Assembly (NCBI GenBank): GCA_029937655.1
Contig: JAPYPK010000001.1
Span: 1-42,287, forward strand
Length of the DNA stretch: 42,287 bases
Source: Nitrospinaceae bacterium
Lineage (GTDB): Bacteria > Nitrospinota > Nitrospinia > Nitrospinales > VA-1
Reading direction: 5' to 3'
The notes beneath the pieces are model-generated. The model was not told the origin of the DNA, searched no databases, and was given only the letters and a program-made list of their open reading frames with translations. Both the position numbers and the translations under genes were made by a program. This document shows, one piece after another, positions 33,460 to 41,271 of the stretch; positions within the stretch are counted from its first letter, which is position 1; the number at the start of each line of letters is the position of its first letter.

Positions 33460-34338
33460 TTAGTGAATGATTTTGTTGATGGAGTACTCAACGATATCTT
33501 CAACGCCAATTGCTTTTAGATCAGGTGCTATCTCACGCACTAGCTGTTCTTCTAAAATCACAGTGAGGTCCATCCAATTAGAATCAGTCAACTCAGCAAT
33601 TGTGGGTTTTTTCCCTTCCGGAAGAATTTTCATGACCTCATCAAGCTTGTTTTTTGGCACGTTCATCATAAGCCCAACTTGCCCATTTGCGGCCATTGCG
33701 CTTTTAAGCATAAGCACAAGTCTTTCAACTTTTTGTTTTTTCCAGGGATTATCATAAGCCTCTTTATTCATCACAAATTTTGTATTTGATTCCATGAGGG
33801 TTTCGATAATTCGTAAATTATTAGCTCTAAGAGAGCTACCAGTTTCTGTTATTTCGACGATCGCATCCACAAGTTTTGGTGGCTTGACTTCGGTGGCCCC
33901 CCAAGAAAATTCAACGTCTGCTGTCACCCCGTGTTTTTTAAGGTAATCGACAGTCATGTTAACAGCTTCGGTGGCTATACGTTTCCCTTGCAAGTCTTTG
34001 ACTGATTGTATGGATGATTCGTTGGGAACGGCCAGCACCCAACGAACAGGTCGTGATGAAGTTTTGGAATAAACTAGATCGGCAATTTCGACAACATCCG
34101 CGCGATTTTCTTGGATCCAATCTTTACCCGTTAGTCCTGCATCAAGGACACCGTTTTGGACATAACGTGCGATTTCCTGAGCACGAATTAACATGCATTC
34201 GATTTCATTATCATCAATGGATGGGAAATAAGAACGGCTCTTTATTTTTATATTATATCCAGCTTTGGCAAACAGGTTAACTGTGGCCTCTTCAAGACTT
34301 CCTTTTGGAATACCAAGTTTTAAAATATTACTACTCAT
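33460..34338 (-). CDS. hisG: ATP phosphoribosyltransferase HisG, long form
   Basis: HisG joins ATP and PRPP in the first step of histidine synthesis. The catalytic domain shows LKLGIPKGSLEEATVNLF, IRAQEIARYVQNGVLDAGLT, and the PRPP-binding region VDAIVEITETGSSLRANNLR. The C-terminal ACT-like regulatory domain (VGLMMNVPKNKLDEVMKILP, then WMDLTVILEEQLVREIAPDL) is present, so this is the 290-residue long form, which is feedback inhibited by histidine and needs no HisZ. A GAAAG precedes the ATG. It lies 62 bases after hisI on the same strand. The other his genes are elsewhere. Confidence 0.96.
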   Translation of the reverse strand: MSSNILKLGIPKGSLEEATVNLFAKAGYNIKIKSRSYFPSIDDNEIECMLIRAQEIARYVQNGVLDAGLTGKDWIQENRADVVEIADLVYSKTSSRPVRWVLAVPNESSIQSVKDLQGKRIATEAVNMTVDYLKKHGVTADVEFSWGATEVKPPKLVDAIVEITETGSSLRANNLRIIETLMESNTKFVMNKEAYDNPWKKQKVERLVLMLKSAMAANGQVGLMMNVPKNKLDEVMKILPEGKKPTIAELTDSNWMDLTVILEEQLVREIAPDLKAIGVEDIVEYSINKIIH

Positions 34339-34400
34339 AAGTTTCTTTCTTCAATAAATTAAATCAAAAATGAATCAGTAGATCGGCTTTATCGATATTT

Positions 34401-34775
34401 TTAAGATTTTTTATAAACTGTGTCAGGATCAAATATTTTTTCATCAACGATTTTTACCTCACCATTGATTTTTCGGAAAAAACAACTCACATAGCCTTTG
34501 TGGCAGGCGGCTTTACCAACTTGTTCCACCTTAAGTAAAACGGTATCGTTATCACAATCTATAAAGACTTCTTTTACAATCTGAACGTTACCGCTTTCTT
34601 CACCTTTCATCCACTGTTTATCTCTGGACCGGCTATAAAACCAAGCTTTCCCTGTTTCTAGCGTTTTGTTCCATGCAAATTCATTCATATACGCCAGCAT
34701 TAGAACTTTCCCAGACTCAGCATCCTGTATAATAGCAGGAACAAGTCCATCCATTTTCTCGAAATCTAATTCCAT
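34401..34775 (-). CDS. hisI: Phosphoribosyl-AMP cyclohydrolase HisI
   Basis: HisI opens the adenine ring of phosphoribosyl-AMP in the third step of histidine synthesis. The 124-residue protein has GLVPAIIQDAESGKVLMLAY, ETGKAWFYSRSRDKQWMKGE, and DCDNDTVLLKVEQVGKAACH, whose Asp and Cys residues bind Mg and Zn, then GYVSCFFR. It lacks the HisE domain, so phosphoribosyl-ATP pyrophosphohydrolase must be a separate gene. AAGGA precedes the ATG. It starts the hisI-hisG-membrane protein unit and is divergent from the LRR gene. Confidence 0.96.
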   Translation of the reverse strand: MELDFEKMDGLVPAIIQDAESGKVLMLAYMNEFAWNKTLETGKAWFYSRSRDKQWMKGEESGNVQIVKEVFIDCDNDTVLLKVEQVGKAACHKGYVSCFFRKINGEVKIVDEKIFDPDTVYKKS

Positions 34776-34962
34776 TGTAAAATCCTTATAGTAAAACCAA
34801 GAAATCTAAAATATTATTGATTTTCTGTCAACCTTATAATAGCCTACTTGGAAAAAACACGACACCCTCTATCCTTAAACAGCAATATTTTTCGTTATTT
34901 GGGTCATTTGTAACGTTTAATGGTGGTGGAGGCATTATAATTTACTGAAAAAAGGACTTATT

Positions 34963-35583
34963 ATGCCATCTATTTCTCACTTTCAGATATATAAACCGGC
35001 TGAACCTTGCGGTTTGACTGGAGAAAATTTAAAACAAACAATGGAAAAAGTTATTTTGGAGCGTCTATCCTCGAATGGGAGGGAGTTTGATCTCAAAGGG
35101 TACTGCGTTGGAAGTAATGGAATGACTGTTTTTTCAAAGGACGAGCGCCTATCCAGTTTAAAGCGATTGAATCTTGGGGGGAATCGAATTGGCGATGAAG
35201 GAGCAAAACTTCTGGCCGAATCACCTATTTTTTCTAAATTACAATGGCTCGAGTTGGGTGGGAATGATTTAGGTCCAGAGGGTATCCGAGCAATTTGCCG
35301 GTCCATTATTTTGAAGAAATTAAAAACACTAAATGTTTATAGAAATTTAATTAAAAATGAAGGAGTTAGGTTTTTTGCAAAAGAAAATTGTTTAAGCCAA
35401 TTGGAGGAGTTAGATTTGGCTCAAAATGAAATCGGAGATGAAGGTGTAATGGCACTCGCTGTATCCAAATTGTTTCCAAATTTAGTGGCGCTTTATATGG
35501 ACAATAACTTTGCGTCGGCGGAGGCTAAAGAAGATGCTAGGGCTTGTCCCAACTTTCATAAACTCGAGTCATTAAATTTATAA
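34963..35583 (+). CDS. Leucine-rich repeat protein (ribonuclease-inhibitor type)
   Basis: The 206-residue protein has five leucine-rich repeats at an exact 27-residue period starting at residues 66, 93, 120, 147 and 174: LKRLNLGGNRIGDEG, LQWLELGGNDLGPEG, LKTLNVYRNLIKNEG, LEELDLAQNEIGDEG and LVALYMDNN. This is the ribonuclease-inhibitor class. There is no signal peptide or membrane segment, so it is probably cytoplasmic and mediates a protein contact. The partner is unknown. AAGGA precedes the ATG and a TATAAT lies at 34936-34941 without a clear -35. It ends 25 bases before the YqgE gene. Confidence 0.85.
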   Translation: MPSISHFQIYKPAEPCGLTGENLKQTMEKVILERLSSNGREFDLKGYCVGSNGMTVFSKDERLSSLKRLNLGGNRIGDEGAKLLAESPIFSKLQWLELGGNDLGPEGIRAICRSIILKKLKTLNVYRNLIKNEGVRFFAKENCLSQLEELDLAQNEIGDEGVMALAVSKLFPNLVALYMDNNFASAEAKEDARACPNFHKLESLNL

Positions 35584-35608
35584 TCTTAATTCCGGTATTT
35601 TGTAAGTT

Positions 35609-36193
35609 ATGGAGTTCCCTGAAGATTTTAAAAATAAACAATATGGAAAAGGTTCATTGCTTATTGCTAACCCGGTTTTACCTGATCCAAATTTTTCACG
35701 AACCGTGATTTTGTTATGCAATCATGACGAGCAGGGCTCTTTCGGGTTAGTCATAAATCGTTCGGCTCAATTGAAAGCACCTGACCTGTTTTCTAGTATT
35801 GAGATTCTTAAATCTTATAATGAAAAGATCTACATAGGTGGCCCTGTTTCTCAAGCGATGGTTTTTTATCTTTATCGGTCAACCAAACGTATTGATGGTT
35901 TAGATGAAGTCTGTTCTGGGGTTTATTTTGGGAGCAGTTTAGAAACACTTGAATCTCTTTACCTTGATATTGCAAACCCAAATGAGAATATTCGTTTTTA
36001 TCTGGGATATTCTGGATGGTCAAGTAGTCAATTAGGCGGAGAGATGGAACAGAATAGTTGGTTAATTCAAAGTGCCGATGAACGGTTTATTTTTCTTGAA
36101 TCGGAAGATCTAATATGGCCTCAAGCGGTCAACTCCTTGGGAGAAAAATATCAATACCTAACCAAGGCCCCGGTGAACCCCCAGTGGAACTGA
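35609..36193 (+). CDS. YqgE/AlgH family protein (UPF0301)
   Basis: The 194-residue protein shows the family pattern: GSLLIANPVLPDPNFSRTVI, LLCNHDEQGSFGLVINR, IYIGGPVSQAMVFYLY, then NIRFYLGYSGWSSSQLGGEM and ENSWLIQSADE-like residues near 153-163. The biochemical role of YqgE proteins is not settled; AlgH affects alginate production in Pseudomonas. It is predicted to be soluble. It follows the LRR gene closely on the same strand, and the pseudouridine synthase gene starts 64 bases after it. Confidence 0.92.
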   Translation: MEFPEDFKNKQYGKGSLLIANPVLPDPNFSRTVILLCNHDEQGSFGLVINRSAQLKAPDLFSSIEILKSYNEKIYIGGPVSQAMVFYLYRSTKRIDGLDEVCSGVYFGSSLETLESLYLDIANPNENIRFYLGYSGWSSSQLGGEMEQNSWLIQSADERFIFLESEDLIWPQAVNSLGEKYQYLTKAPVNPQWN

Positions 36194-36257
36194 TGACGCA
36201 AGACATACCCATCTCCTCTAAATAAATTTTTATCATTAGTCGGATTTTTATTTTGTC

Positions 36258-37163
36258 ATGAATCGATTACATACGCTTCCTCCAACTGAGCAGATTTACC
36301 GTTCTCATGTTCCGCCTCAATACGATAGTTTTTCCATCGAGAAATATTTTGCAGCGAGATTTTCTTATCAAGATGAGGAAGAATGGTCACGTCAGATTCG
36401 TGCGGGTAAAATTATTGTCAATGGTAAGGTGGCATTAATTGGTCAGAAATTACGTGCAAGCGACCTTACCATTACAAACGGGGGTTTCCGAATAGAGCCG
36501 GCGGCAGATAGAACATTAAATGTTATCTACGAGGACAAAGATATCCGTGCATTTAACAAAAGTGCTCCTATTCCGGTGCACCCCTGTGGTCGATATTTTA
36601 AGAATTCAATGACGGAGGTTTTAAAGGATGTGTACCCCGATGAAGTGCCCCGCCCAATTCAGAGGCTTGATGTTATGACAACGGGAGTAATCGTGTTTGC
36701 TCGGACACAAAAAGCAGCAGCTTTTCTCATGCAAGAATTTAAACAGAATAGAGTTGAGAAAGAATATTTTGCACTTGTAGAAGGTGTTCCACGATCAAAG
36801 AAATTTACGATAGACAAACCAATCGGAAAACTTGCAGCGTCGAAACGGGTTGTAGGGGAAGGTATACCTGGATCGCAACCGGCGCGTACAGATGTTGAAT
36901 GGCTAACATCAATTAATAATATTTCTTTACTAAGAGTGACCCCACGTTCGGGCCGCACAAACCAGATAAGAGTTCATTTGGCCAGTGAGGGGCTCCCTAT
37001 TTATAATGATTCTGTTTATGGTCATGGAAAAGTTTCTGATCAAGAGTTTAATCTGCATCATCGTCGTATGCAGTTTCAATGTTTTGATACAAAATTTAAA
37101 CTGTCAGCAGTTTATCCTCCTCATTTCCAACCTTATATTAATAAGGTTGGAGAGAACAAATGA
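36258..37163 (+). CDS. RluA-family RNA pseudouridine synthase
   Basis: The enzyme isomerises uridine in rRNA or tRNA. An S4-like RNA-binding region lies near residues 26-80 (WSRQIRAGKIIVNGKVAL). The catalytic domain begins LNVIYEDKDIRAFNKSAPIP and VHPCGRY, followed by IQRLDVMTTGVIVFART with D138 as the expected catalytic aspartate, EFKQNRVEKEYFALVEG, and RVTPRSGRTNQIRVHLAS. The usual motif H-RLD-x-x-TSG reads Q-RLD-x-x-TTG here, a minor variation. At 301 residues it is complete. The target site cannot be told from sequence. Its stop overlaps the dus start by four bases (ATGA). Confidence 0.93.
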   Translation: MNRLHTLPPTEQIYRSHVPPQYDSFSIEKYFAARFSYQDEEEWSRQIRAGKIIVNGKVALIGQKLRASDLTITNGGFRIEPAADRTLNVIYEDKDIRAFNKSAPIPVHPCGRYFKNSMTEVLKDVYPDEVPRPIQRLDVMTTGVIVFARTQKAAAFLMQEFKQNRVEKEYFALVEGVPRSKKFTIDKPIGKLAASKRVVGEGIPGSQPARTDVEWLTSINNISLLRVTPRSGRTNQIRVHLASEGLPIYNDSVYGHGKVSDQEFNLHHRRMQFQCFDTKFKLSAVYPPHFQPYINKVGENK

Positions 37164-38224
37164 ACCGTCCAAACTCATATATAAGTAATAATCAAGATAT
37201 TCTTGCCGCGGAATCCTTACGTGGTAAATTGATTGATGGTGCGCGCAACCCTTTTTGGTTGGCGCCCATGGCCGGAATTACTGATATTTGTTTTCGTCAG
37301 TTAATGGATGAGATGGGAGCAGGAGTTTTGGTTTCTGAATTAGTTTCTGCTAAAGGTCTCCTTTATAACTCAGGAAAAACTCATAAGATGATAGAGGTTC
37401 ATCCAAAGTCTAAATCTTTGGTGGGGGTTCAGCTCTTTGGTGAATCGGAAGAAGATATAATAAATGCAGCTCATTATGTTAAGGAGGCTGGAGCTTCATT
37501 CGTTGATATTAACCTAGGGTGCCCAGTTAAGAAGGTGGTAAAGAAAGGTTGTGGCGCAGCACTGATGCGTGATCCGGCTTACCTAGAAACGTTCTTAACA
37601 AAAATAAAACGCGGAATAGAGCTTCCTCTTACTGTTAAAATGCGGACAGGGTGGAGCCACGATGAACTGACTATTCATGAATGCGTGAGGGCAGCAAAGA
37701 ACTCTGGGTGTGAATGGGTTGCAATACATGGGAGAACACGTGCGCAAGGTTATGAAGGTAAGGCTGATTGGGATTTGATAGCTGAAGTCAAACAAAGGGC
37801 AAAAATTGCCATTGTGGGTAATGGTGATATTCGGACTATGGATCAAGCTCAAAAATTATTGAGTGATTCAGGAGTCGATGCGGTAATGATAGGCCGCGGA
37901 GCGTTGAGAAATCCATGGATATTTAAAGAGTGTATAGGTTTAGATAAAAATGACTTTGAATCATCTTGTGCAGTTCTAGATCGCTATCTTGAGTTATTGA
38001 GAGCTAAATATGATTTGCGCAATAGACTCATATATCTGCGTAAGTTTGCATCATGGCTTGTTTATGGCTATCCAGGGGCTGCTTCATTTCGAAATTCTAT
38101 GTATCATTTTCTGACAACTGATGAGCTGATCCAGAGCGCTAGAATTTTTTTTGAGAGAGTAGCCCACTTACCGAAACCTAAATTTAAATCCTCCGAAAGC
38201 TTTATGGCGAGTGGTCATGGATGA
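37160..38224 (+). CDS. dusB: tRNA-dihydrouridine synthase (DusB-like)
   Basis: Dus enzymes reduce uridines in tRNA using FMN. The barrel opens PFWLAPMAGITDICFRQLMD, followed by SELVSAKGLLYN, GVQLFGESEEDI, VDINLGCPVKKVVKKGCGAA with the expected catalytic C121, LPLTVKMRTGW, WVAIHGRTRAQGYEGKADWD and VGNGDIRTMDQAQKLL plus DAVMIGRGALRNPWIF. The GCPVKKV and SAKGL wording favours the DusB subfamily. At 354 residues it is slightly longer than usual because of about 25 extra N-terminal residues. It overlaps the pseudouridine synthase gene, giving a pair of RNA-modifying enzymes that are probably translationally coupled. Confidence 0.94.
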   Translation: MNRPNSYISNNQDILAAESLRGKLIDGARNPFWLAPMAGITDICFRQLMDEMGAGVLVSELVSAKGLLYNSGKTHKMIEVHPKSKSLVGVQLFGESEEDIINAAHYVKEAGASFVDINLGCPVKKVVKKGCGAALMRDPAYLETFLTKIKRGIELPLTVKMRTGWSHDELTIHECVRAAKNSGCEWVAIHGRTRAQGYEGKADWDLIAEVKQRAKIAIVGNGDIRTMDQAQKLLSDSGVDAVMIGRGALRNPWIFKECIGLDKNDFESSCAVLDRYLELLRAKYDLRNRLIYLRKFASWLVYGYPGAASFRNSMYHFLTTDELIQSARIFFERVAHLPKPKFKSSESFMASGHG

Positions 38225-38260
38225 TTTAGTATCATTTACATTAATTAACTTTCTAATAAA

Positions 38261-39043
38261 ATGATAAATCAGTCTACACCGTTAGGGTCTAAGCGTCTAA
38301 AAGATACAGAGTTCACGTTATATGGTTGGAATACCTGTATGCAGTTTTTTAAGAATCGCCCAGATGATCTTTGCCGTTTATTTTTTTCTAAACAACGCTC
38401 TTCTGCGTTAGGATCTGTGAAAAAGTGGTGTGCCGTTAAAAAGCTGCCATACCGAGAGTTAGACTTAGAGTCTTTGAATAAAGTAGCATCTGCTACCCAT
38501 CATGAAGGTGTCGTTATGGTGGTCCGTCCCATTCTTCCATCTTCTATATACCCTTTTATCAAGGCTGGGTTGGGAAAGAAGGGTATTGCTGTAGCGCTAG
38601 ATTGTATAGGGAATACACATAATTTAGGCGCAATTTTAAGGACCTGTGCGTTTTTTGGTGTAGAAGGAATGGTAATTTCGAACCAAGAAGGTCAGGCAAG
38701 ACTGACTTCATCTGCAGCAAGAACCGCAGAAGGTGCGATGGAAATAACTCCTATATATCAATGTACGGACCTCGCTTCTGCTTTGCGAGATTTTATGTCG
38801 AGAAATGTTTATGTTATAGGAACAGACCTAAATGCCAAACAGTCGTTTTATGACATTGAAATACGTTTCCCCTGCGTAGTTGTATTTGGGAATGAACAGA
38901 ACGGACTTTCTTCAAGTGTGAAAAAACGATGTGATCAAGTGGTACGAATACCTGGTACAGAAAAAATTCAATCACTTAACGTTGCTGTTGCCACGGGAGT
39001 AATTCTTTCGGAGTTGACCCGTCGTCGCGGTTCAAAAACATAA
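38261..39043 (+). CDS. TrmH/SpoU-family (SPOUT) RNA 2'-O-methyltransferase
   Basis: The 260-residue enzyme has an N-terminal substrate-binding domain (TLYGWNTCMQFFKNRPDDLC) and a C-terminal SPOUT domain. The knot motifs are ALDCIGNTHNLGAILRTCAF, VVVFGNEQNGLSSSVKKRCD and IPGTEKIQSLNVAVATGVIL, which bind S-adenosylmethionine. ATHHEGVVMVV resembles the RlmB/TrmH linker. The RNA target is unknown; RlmB-type 23S rRNA modification is one possibility. It follows dusB by 36 bases, so three RNA-modifying genes lie in a row. Confidence 0.92.
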   Translation: MINQSTPLGSKRLKDTEFTLYGWNTCMQFFKNRPDDLCRLFFSKQRSSALGSVKKWCAVKKLPYRELDLESLNKVASATHHEGVVMVVRPILPSSIYPFIKAGLGKKGIAVALDCIGNTHNLGAILRTCAFFGVEGMVISNQEGQARLTSSAARTAEGAMEITPIYQCTDLASALRDFMSRNVYVIGTDLNAKQSFYDIEIRFPCVVVFGNEQNGLSSSVKKRCDQVVRIPGTEKIQSLNVAVATGVILSELTRRRGSKT

Positions 39044-39053
39044 AACATAATAA

Positions 39054-39479
39054 ATGTTTTTTGCCAAACTACACCCCCTGCTAGTTCATTTTCCAATTGG
39101 TCTTTTGGTGACCGGGACTTTATTTGAACTGTATGGAAATTTTAGAGGAGAAAAAATTGTAGCTAAAGCGGGTTCATTTAACATAAAGTTTGGCTTCTGG
39201 TGCTCGATTCCTGTTGCAGTAATCGGATTCTTTGGCTTGATGAGTCTTGAATTAAAGGATGAATTTAAACCGTTTGTTGCGAAACACCTGCTTTTCACTT
39301 TTTCGACTATAATTATATTTTTTTGCGTGATTTTGCTGTCCAGGTTTAGATATAAAACATGGTGTAATGTGCTCCACCACTTTTTGTTGATGGTAGGATT
39401 ATTCACTGTTTTGAATGCGGGTTTCTACGGTGGGGAATTAGTACACAGATTTAATCTTCCTGCTGGAATAGGAAACTAA
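39054..39479 (+). CDS. DUF2231-like four-helix membrane protein A
   Basis: The 141-residue protein has four hydrophobic segments and opens with LHPLLVHFPIGLLVTGTLFE, the start typical of DUF2231 membrane proteins, with paired His in the first and later helices (FVAKHLLF, VLHHFLLM). It ends GFYGGELVHRFN, again typical. The His residues could bind heme or metal, but the family's function is unknown. It begins ten bases after the methyltransferase gene with only a weak ribosome site. A related gene lies just beyond, in the opposite direction. Confidence 0.75.
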   Translation: MFFAKLHPLLVHFPIGLLVTGTLFELYGNFRGEKIVAKAGSFNIKFGFWCSIPVAVIGFFGLMSLELKDEFKPFVAKHLLFTFSTIIIFFCVILLSRFRYKTWCNVLHHFLLMVGLFTVLNAGFYGGELVHRFNLPAGIGN

Positions 39480-39498
39480 AAAAGATATTAGTAAGCTT

Positions 39499-39882
39499 TT
39501 ATGAAAATACTAACTGGTATCCAGAATATACACACGCCAACATACCTAAGGTGCACATAATATAAATAAATAAAGCGGTTTTTGAAAAAGGTTGGGTATA
39601 AGACCATCCAACAGCGAATCCAAACAACACGGTCACAAGAAAAGAATAGCCCTGATGGGATAAGATTGTTACCGTATTCCAAGAATGTATATCCACAGAG
39701 ATCATTCCAGAAAAATCGGCCATCAGGGCGGCGATAAATCCCATACTTAGGTTGAAAGAGGCAACACCTATATTATTACTTTCTCTCTTTCTATGGGCTA
39801 GTAATAAAAGTAATAGCCCAGAAAATAATAATGCTATTGGAAGGCTTGATATGAAGGGATGGAATGAGACAGAACTTATCAC
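39499..39882 (-). CDS. DUF2231-like four-helix membrane protein B
   Basis: The 127-residue protein has four hydrophobic segments and resembles the convergent neighbour: SFHPFISSLPIALLFSGLLL against its LHPLLVHFPIGLLVTG, ASFNLSMGF against GSFNIKFGF, and YSGYQLV against GFYGGELV. The start is GTG at 39882 with AAGG about 12 bases before. It keeps fewer histidines than its neighbour. The pair probably derives from a duplication followed by inversion, or forms a hetero-oligomer. The function is unknown. It is downstream of tatB on the same strand. Confidence 0.65.
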   Translation of the reverse strand: MISSVSFHPFISSLPIALLFSGLLLLLLAHRKRESNNIGVASFNLSMGFIAALMADFSGMISVDIHSWNTVTILSHQGYSFLVTVLFGFAVGWSYTQPFSKTALFIYIMCTLGMLACVYSGYQLVFS

Positions 39883-39921
39883 TAAGCATGCAGACCTTAA
39901 TAGGCCGTCTTAAATAAAAGT

Positions 39922-40221
39922 TTAGGATTTTTCTTGCTCCGATGACTTAGGGTCGTAGTTGATATCATTCATACTTAGATTAACGTCAACGTCAACTTTG
40001 GTGGCAGCTCCAATATCTTGCTCTAATTTATCGATGTCGGTTGATTGTCTTAAACCCTCAGCTTCGTCCATCACATCTTTTTTAAGGTCATTGAAGGTGC
40101 TCTGAAACTCACCCCAGCCTTTTCCAATGGATTTAGCGAGGCGGGGAAGGTTTTGCGGTCCGATAACGACCACCGCAATACCCATAATAATTAGCAACTC
40201 AAAAAATCCGATATCAAACAT
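39922..40221 (-). CDS. tatB: Twin-arginine translocase subunit TatB
   Basis: The 99-residue protein starts MFDIGFFELLIIMGIAVVVI, a single membrane helix, then GPQNLPRLAKSIGKGWGEFQ, the amphipathic helix and the hinge of TatA/TatB proteins. The N-terminal MFDIGFFEL with the Glu in the membrane entry favours TatB over TatA. An acidic, charged tail follows. TatB forms the receptor complex with TatC, which is not in the window. CGGAG precedes the ATG. The downstream DUF2231-like gene is 39 bases away and might be co-transcribed. Confidence 0.88.
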   Translation of the reverse strand: MFDIGFFELLIIMGIAVVVIGPQNLPRLAKSIGKGWGEFQSTFNDLKKDVMDEAEGLRQSTDIDKLEQDIGAATKVDVDVNLSMNDINYDPKSSEQEKS

Positions 40222-40341
40222 AGGGAACTCCGTTGTTTATTGGGAAACAAAAGTGTAGCAAACTATTCTTTGAATTTCTACCCGTACTAGACTGGGAGTC
40301 TAAAGCTTCATTTTAAAAAGATTTTAAGAGTAAAACTGGAA

Positions 40342-41271
40342 ATGAAAATAATTCGTGGCACAAAAAATATTTCGGATCTAATTCCTTATCCGGTTGTTGC
40401 CATAGGGAATTTTGATGGTGTGCATGTGGGTCATCAAATTCTTTTCAGAAAAACAGCACAGTTAGCCAAGGAAAATGGAGGAACTGCTATCGCATTCACT
40501 TTTGAGCCACACCCGCTTAAGATTCTTGCTCCGGAAAAGGTGCCCCCACTTTTAACAACGTTTCGAAAAAAGATGGAGTTGATTGAAGAATGCGGTATTG
40601 ATCTGGTTGTCTGCGCCGACTTTACACGCCAGTTTTCTGATCAGCACCCGAGAGAATTTGCCCATGATATTTTGGTTAAGCGTATTGAGGTCAGGGAGGT
40701 AGTAGTTGGGTTTGATTATGCTTTTGGAAGAGGGAGAGAAGGAACGGTTCGTTATCTAAAGCAAATGGGCGAAGAGTATGGGTTTCATACGCACATTATT
40801 GACCCGGTCAAGCTTAATGGGCACCTTGTCAGCAGTTCTTACGTTCGGGAGCTTGTAGAAGATGGAAAGGTGGAAGCAGCAGGTGAGTTTTTAGGTCGTC
40901 ATTACTCCATTCCTGGTCCTGTTATAGAAGGTTATAAGACGGGTCAGAAAATTGGATTTCCAACAGCTAACTTAGATACCAGTCGAGTGCAAATACCAGG
41001 GATCGGGGTGTATGCGGTTTCTATTAAACATCAAGATGTAAAATACAATGGTGTGGTAAATGTTGGATTTAATCCCACCTTTAATCGTGATACCTTGAGT
41101 GTCGAAGCGCATATTTTTGATTTTGAGGGGGAAATATACGGCCAAGAAATTGAGGTTACTTTTATTCGTCGGATACGAAGTGAAGTGAAGTTCAAATCAG
41201 CAGACCAATTGGTCGAACAGATTAAAAAAGATATTCACGCTGCAAAAATAATTCTAGCGGACCTACCTTGA
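40342..41271 (+). CDS. ribF: Bifunctional riboflavin kinase / FAD synthetase
   Basis: RibF converts riboflavin to FMN and FAD. The N-terminal nucleotidyltransferase domain has VVAIGNFDGVHVGHQILFRK, TFEPHPLKIL, and VVGFDYAFGRGREGTVRYLK plus HLVSSSYVRELVEDGKVEAA. The C-terminal kinase domain begins GPVIEGYKTGQKIGFPTANL and contains YNGVVNVGFNPTFNRDTLSV, EAHIFDFEGEIYGQEIEVTF. At 309 residues it is of normal length. The stop codon overlaps the TTG start of the following membrane protein gene by two bases (TTGA), so translation is probably coupled. Confidence 0.96.
   Translation: MKIIRGTKNISDLIPYPVVAIGNFDGVHVGHQILFRKTAQLAKENGGTAIAFTFEPHPLKILAPEKVPPLLTTFRKKMELIEECGIDLVVCADFTRQFSDQHPREFAHDILVKRIEVREVVVGFDYAFGRGREGTVRYLKQMGEEYGFHTHIIDPVKLNGHLVSSSYVRELVEDGKVEAAGEFLGRHYSIPGPVIEGYKTGQKIGFPTANLDTSRVQIPGIGVYAVSIKHQDVKYNGVVNVGFNPTFNRDTLSVEAHIFDFEGEIYGQEIEVTFIRRIRSEVKFKSADQLVEQIKKDIHAAKIILADLP

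Noticed and set aside
34936..34941. TATAAT upstream of the LRR gene
   Set aside because: The -10 match is perfect, but no -35 lies at 16-18 bases. The closest TTG-containing hexamer is 22 bases away, so I did not list it as a promoter.
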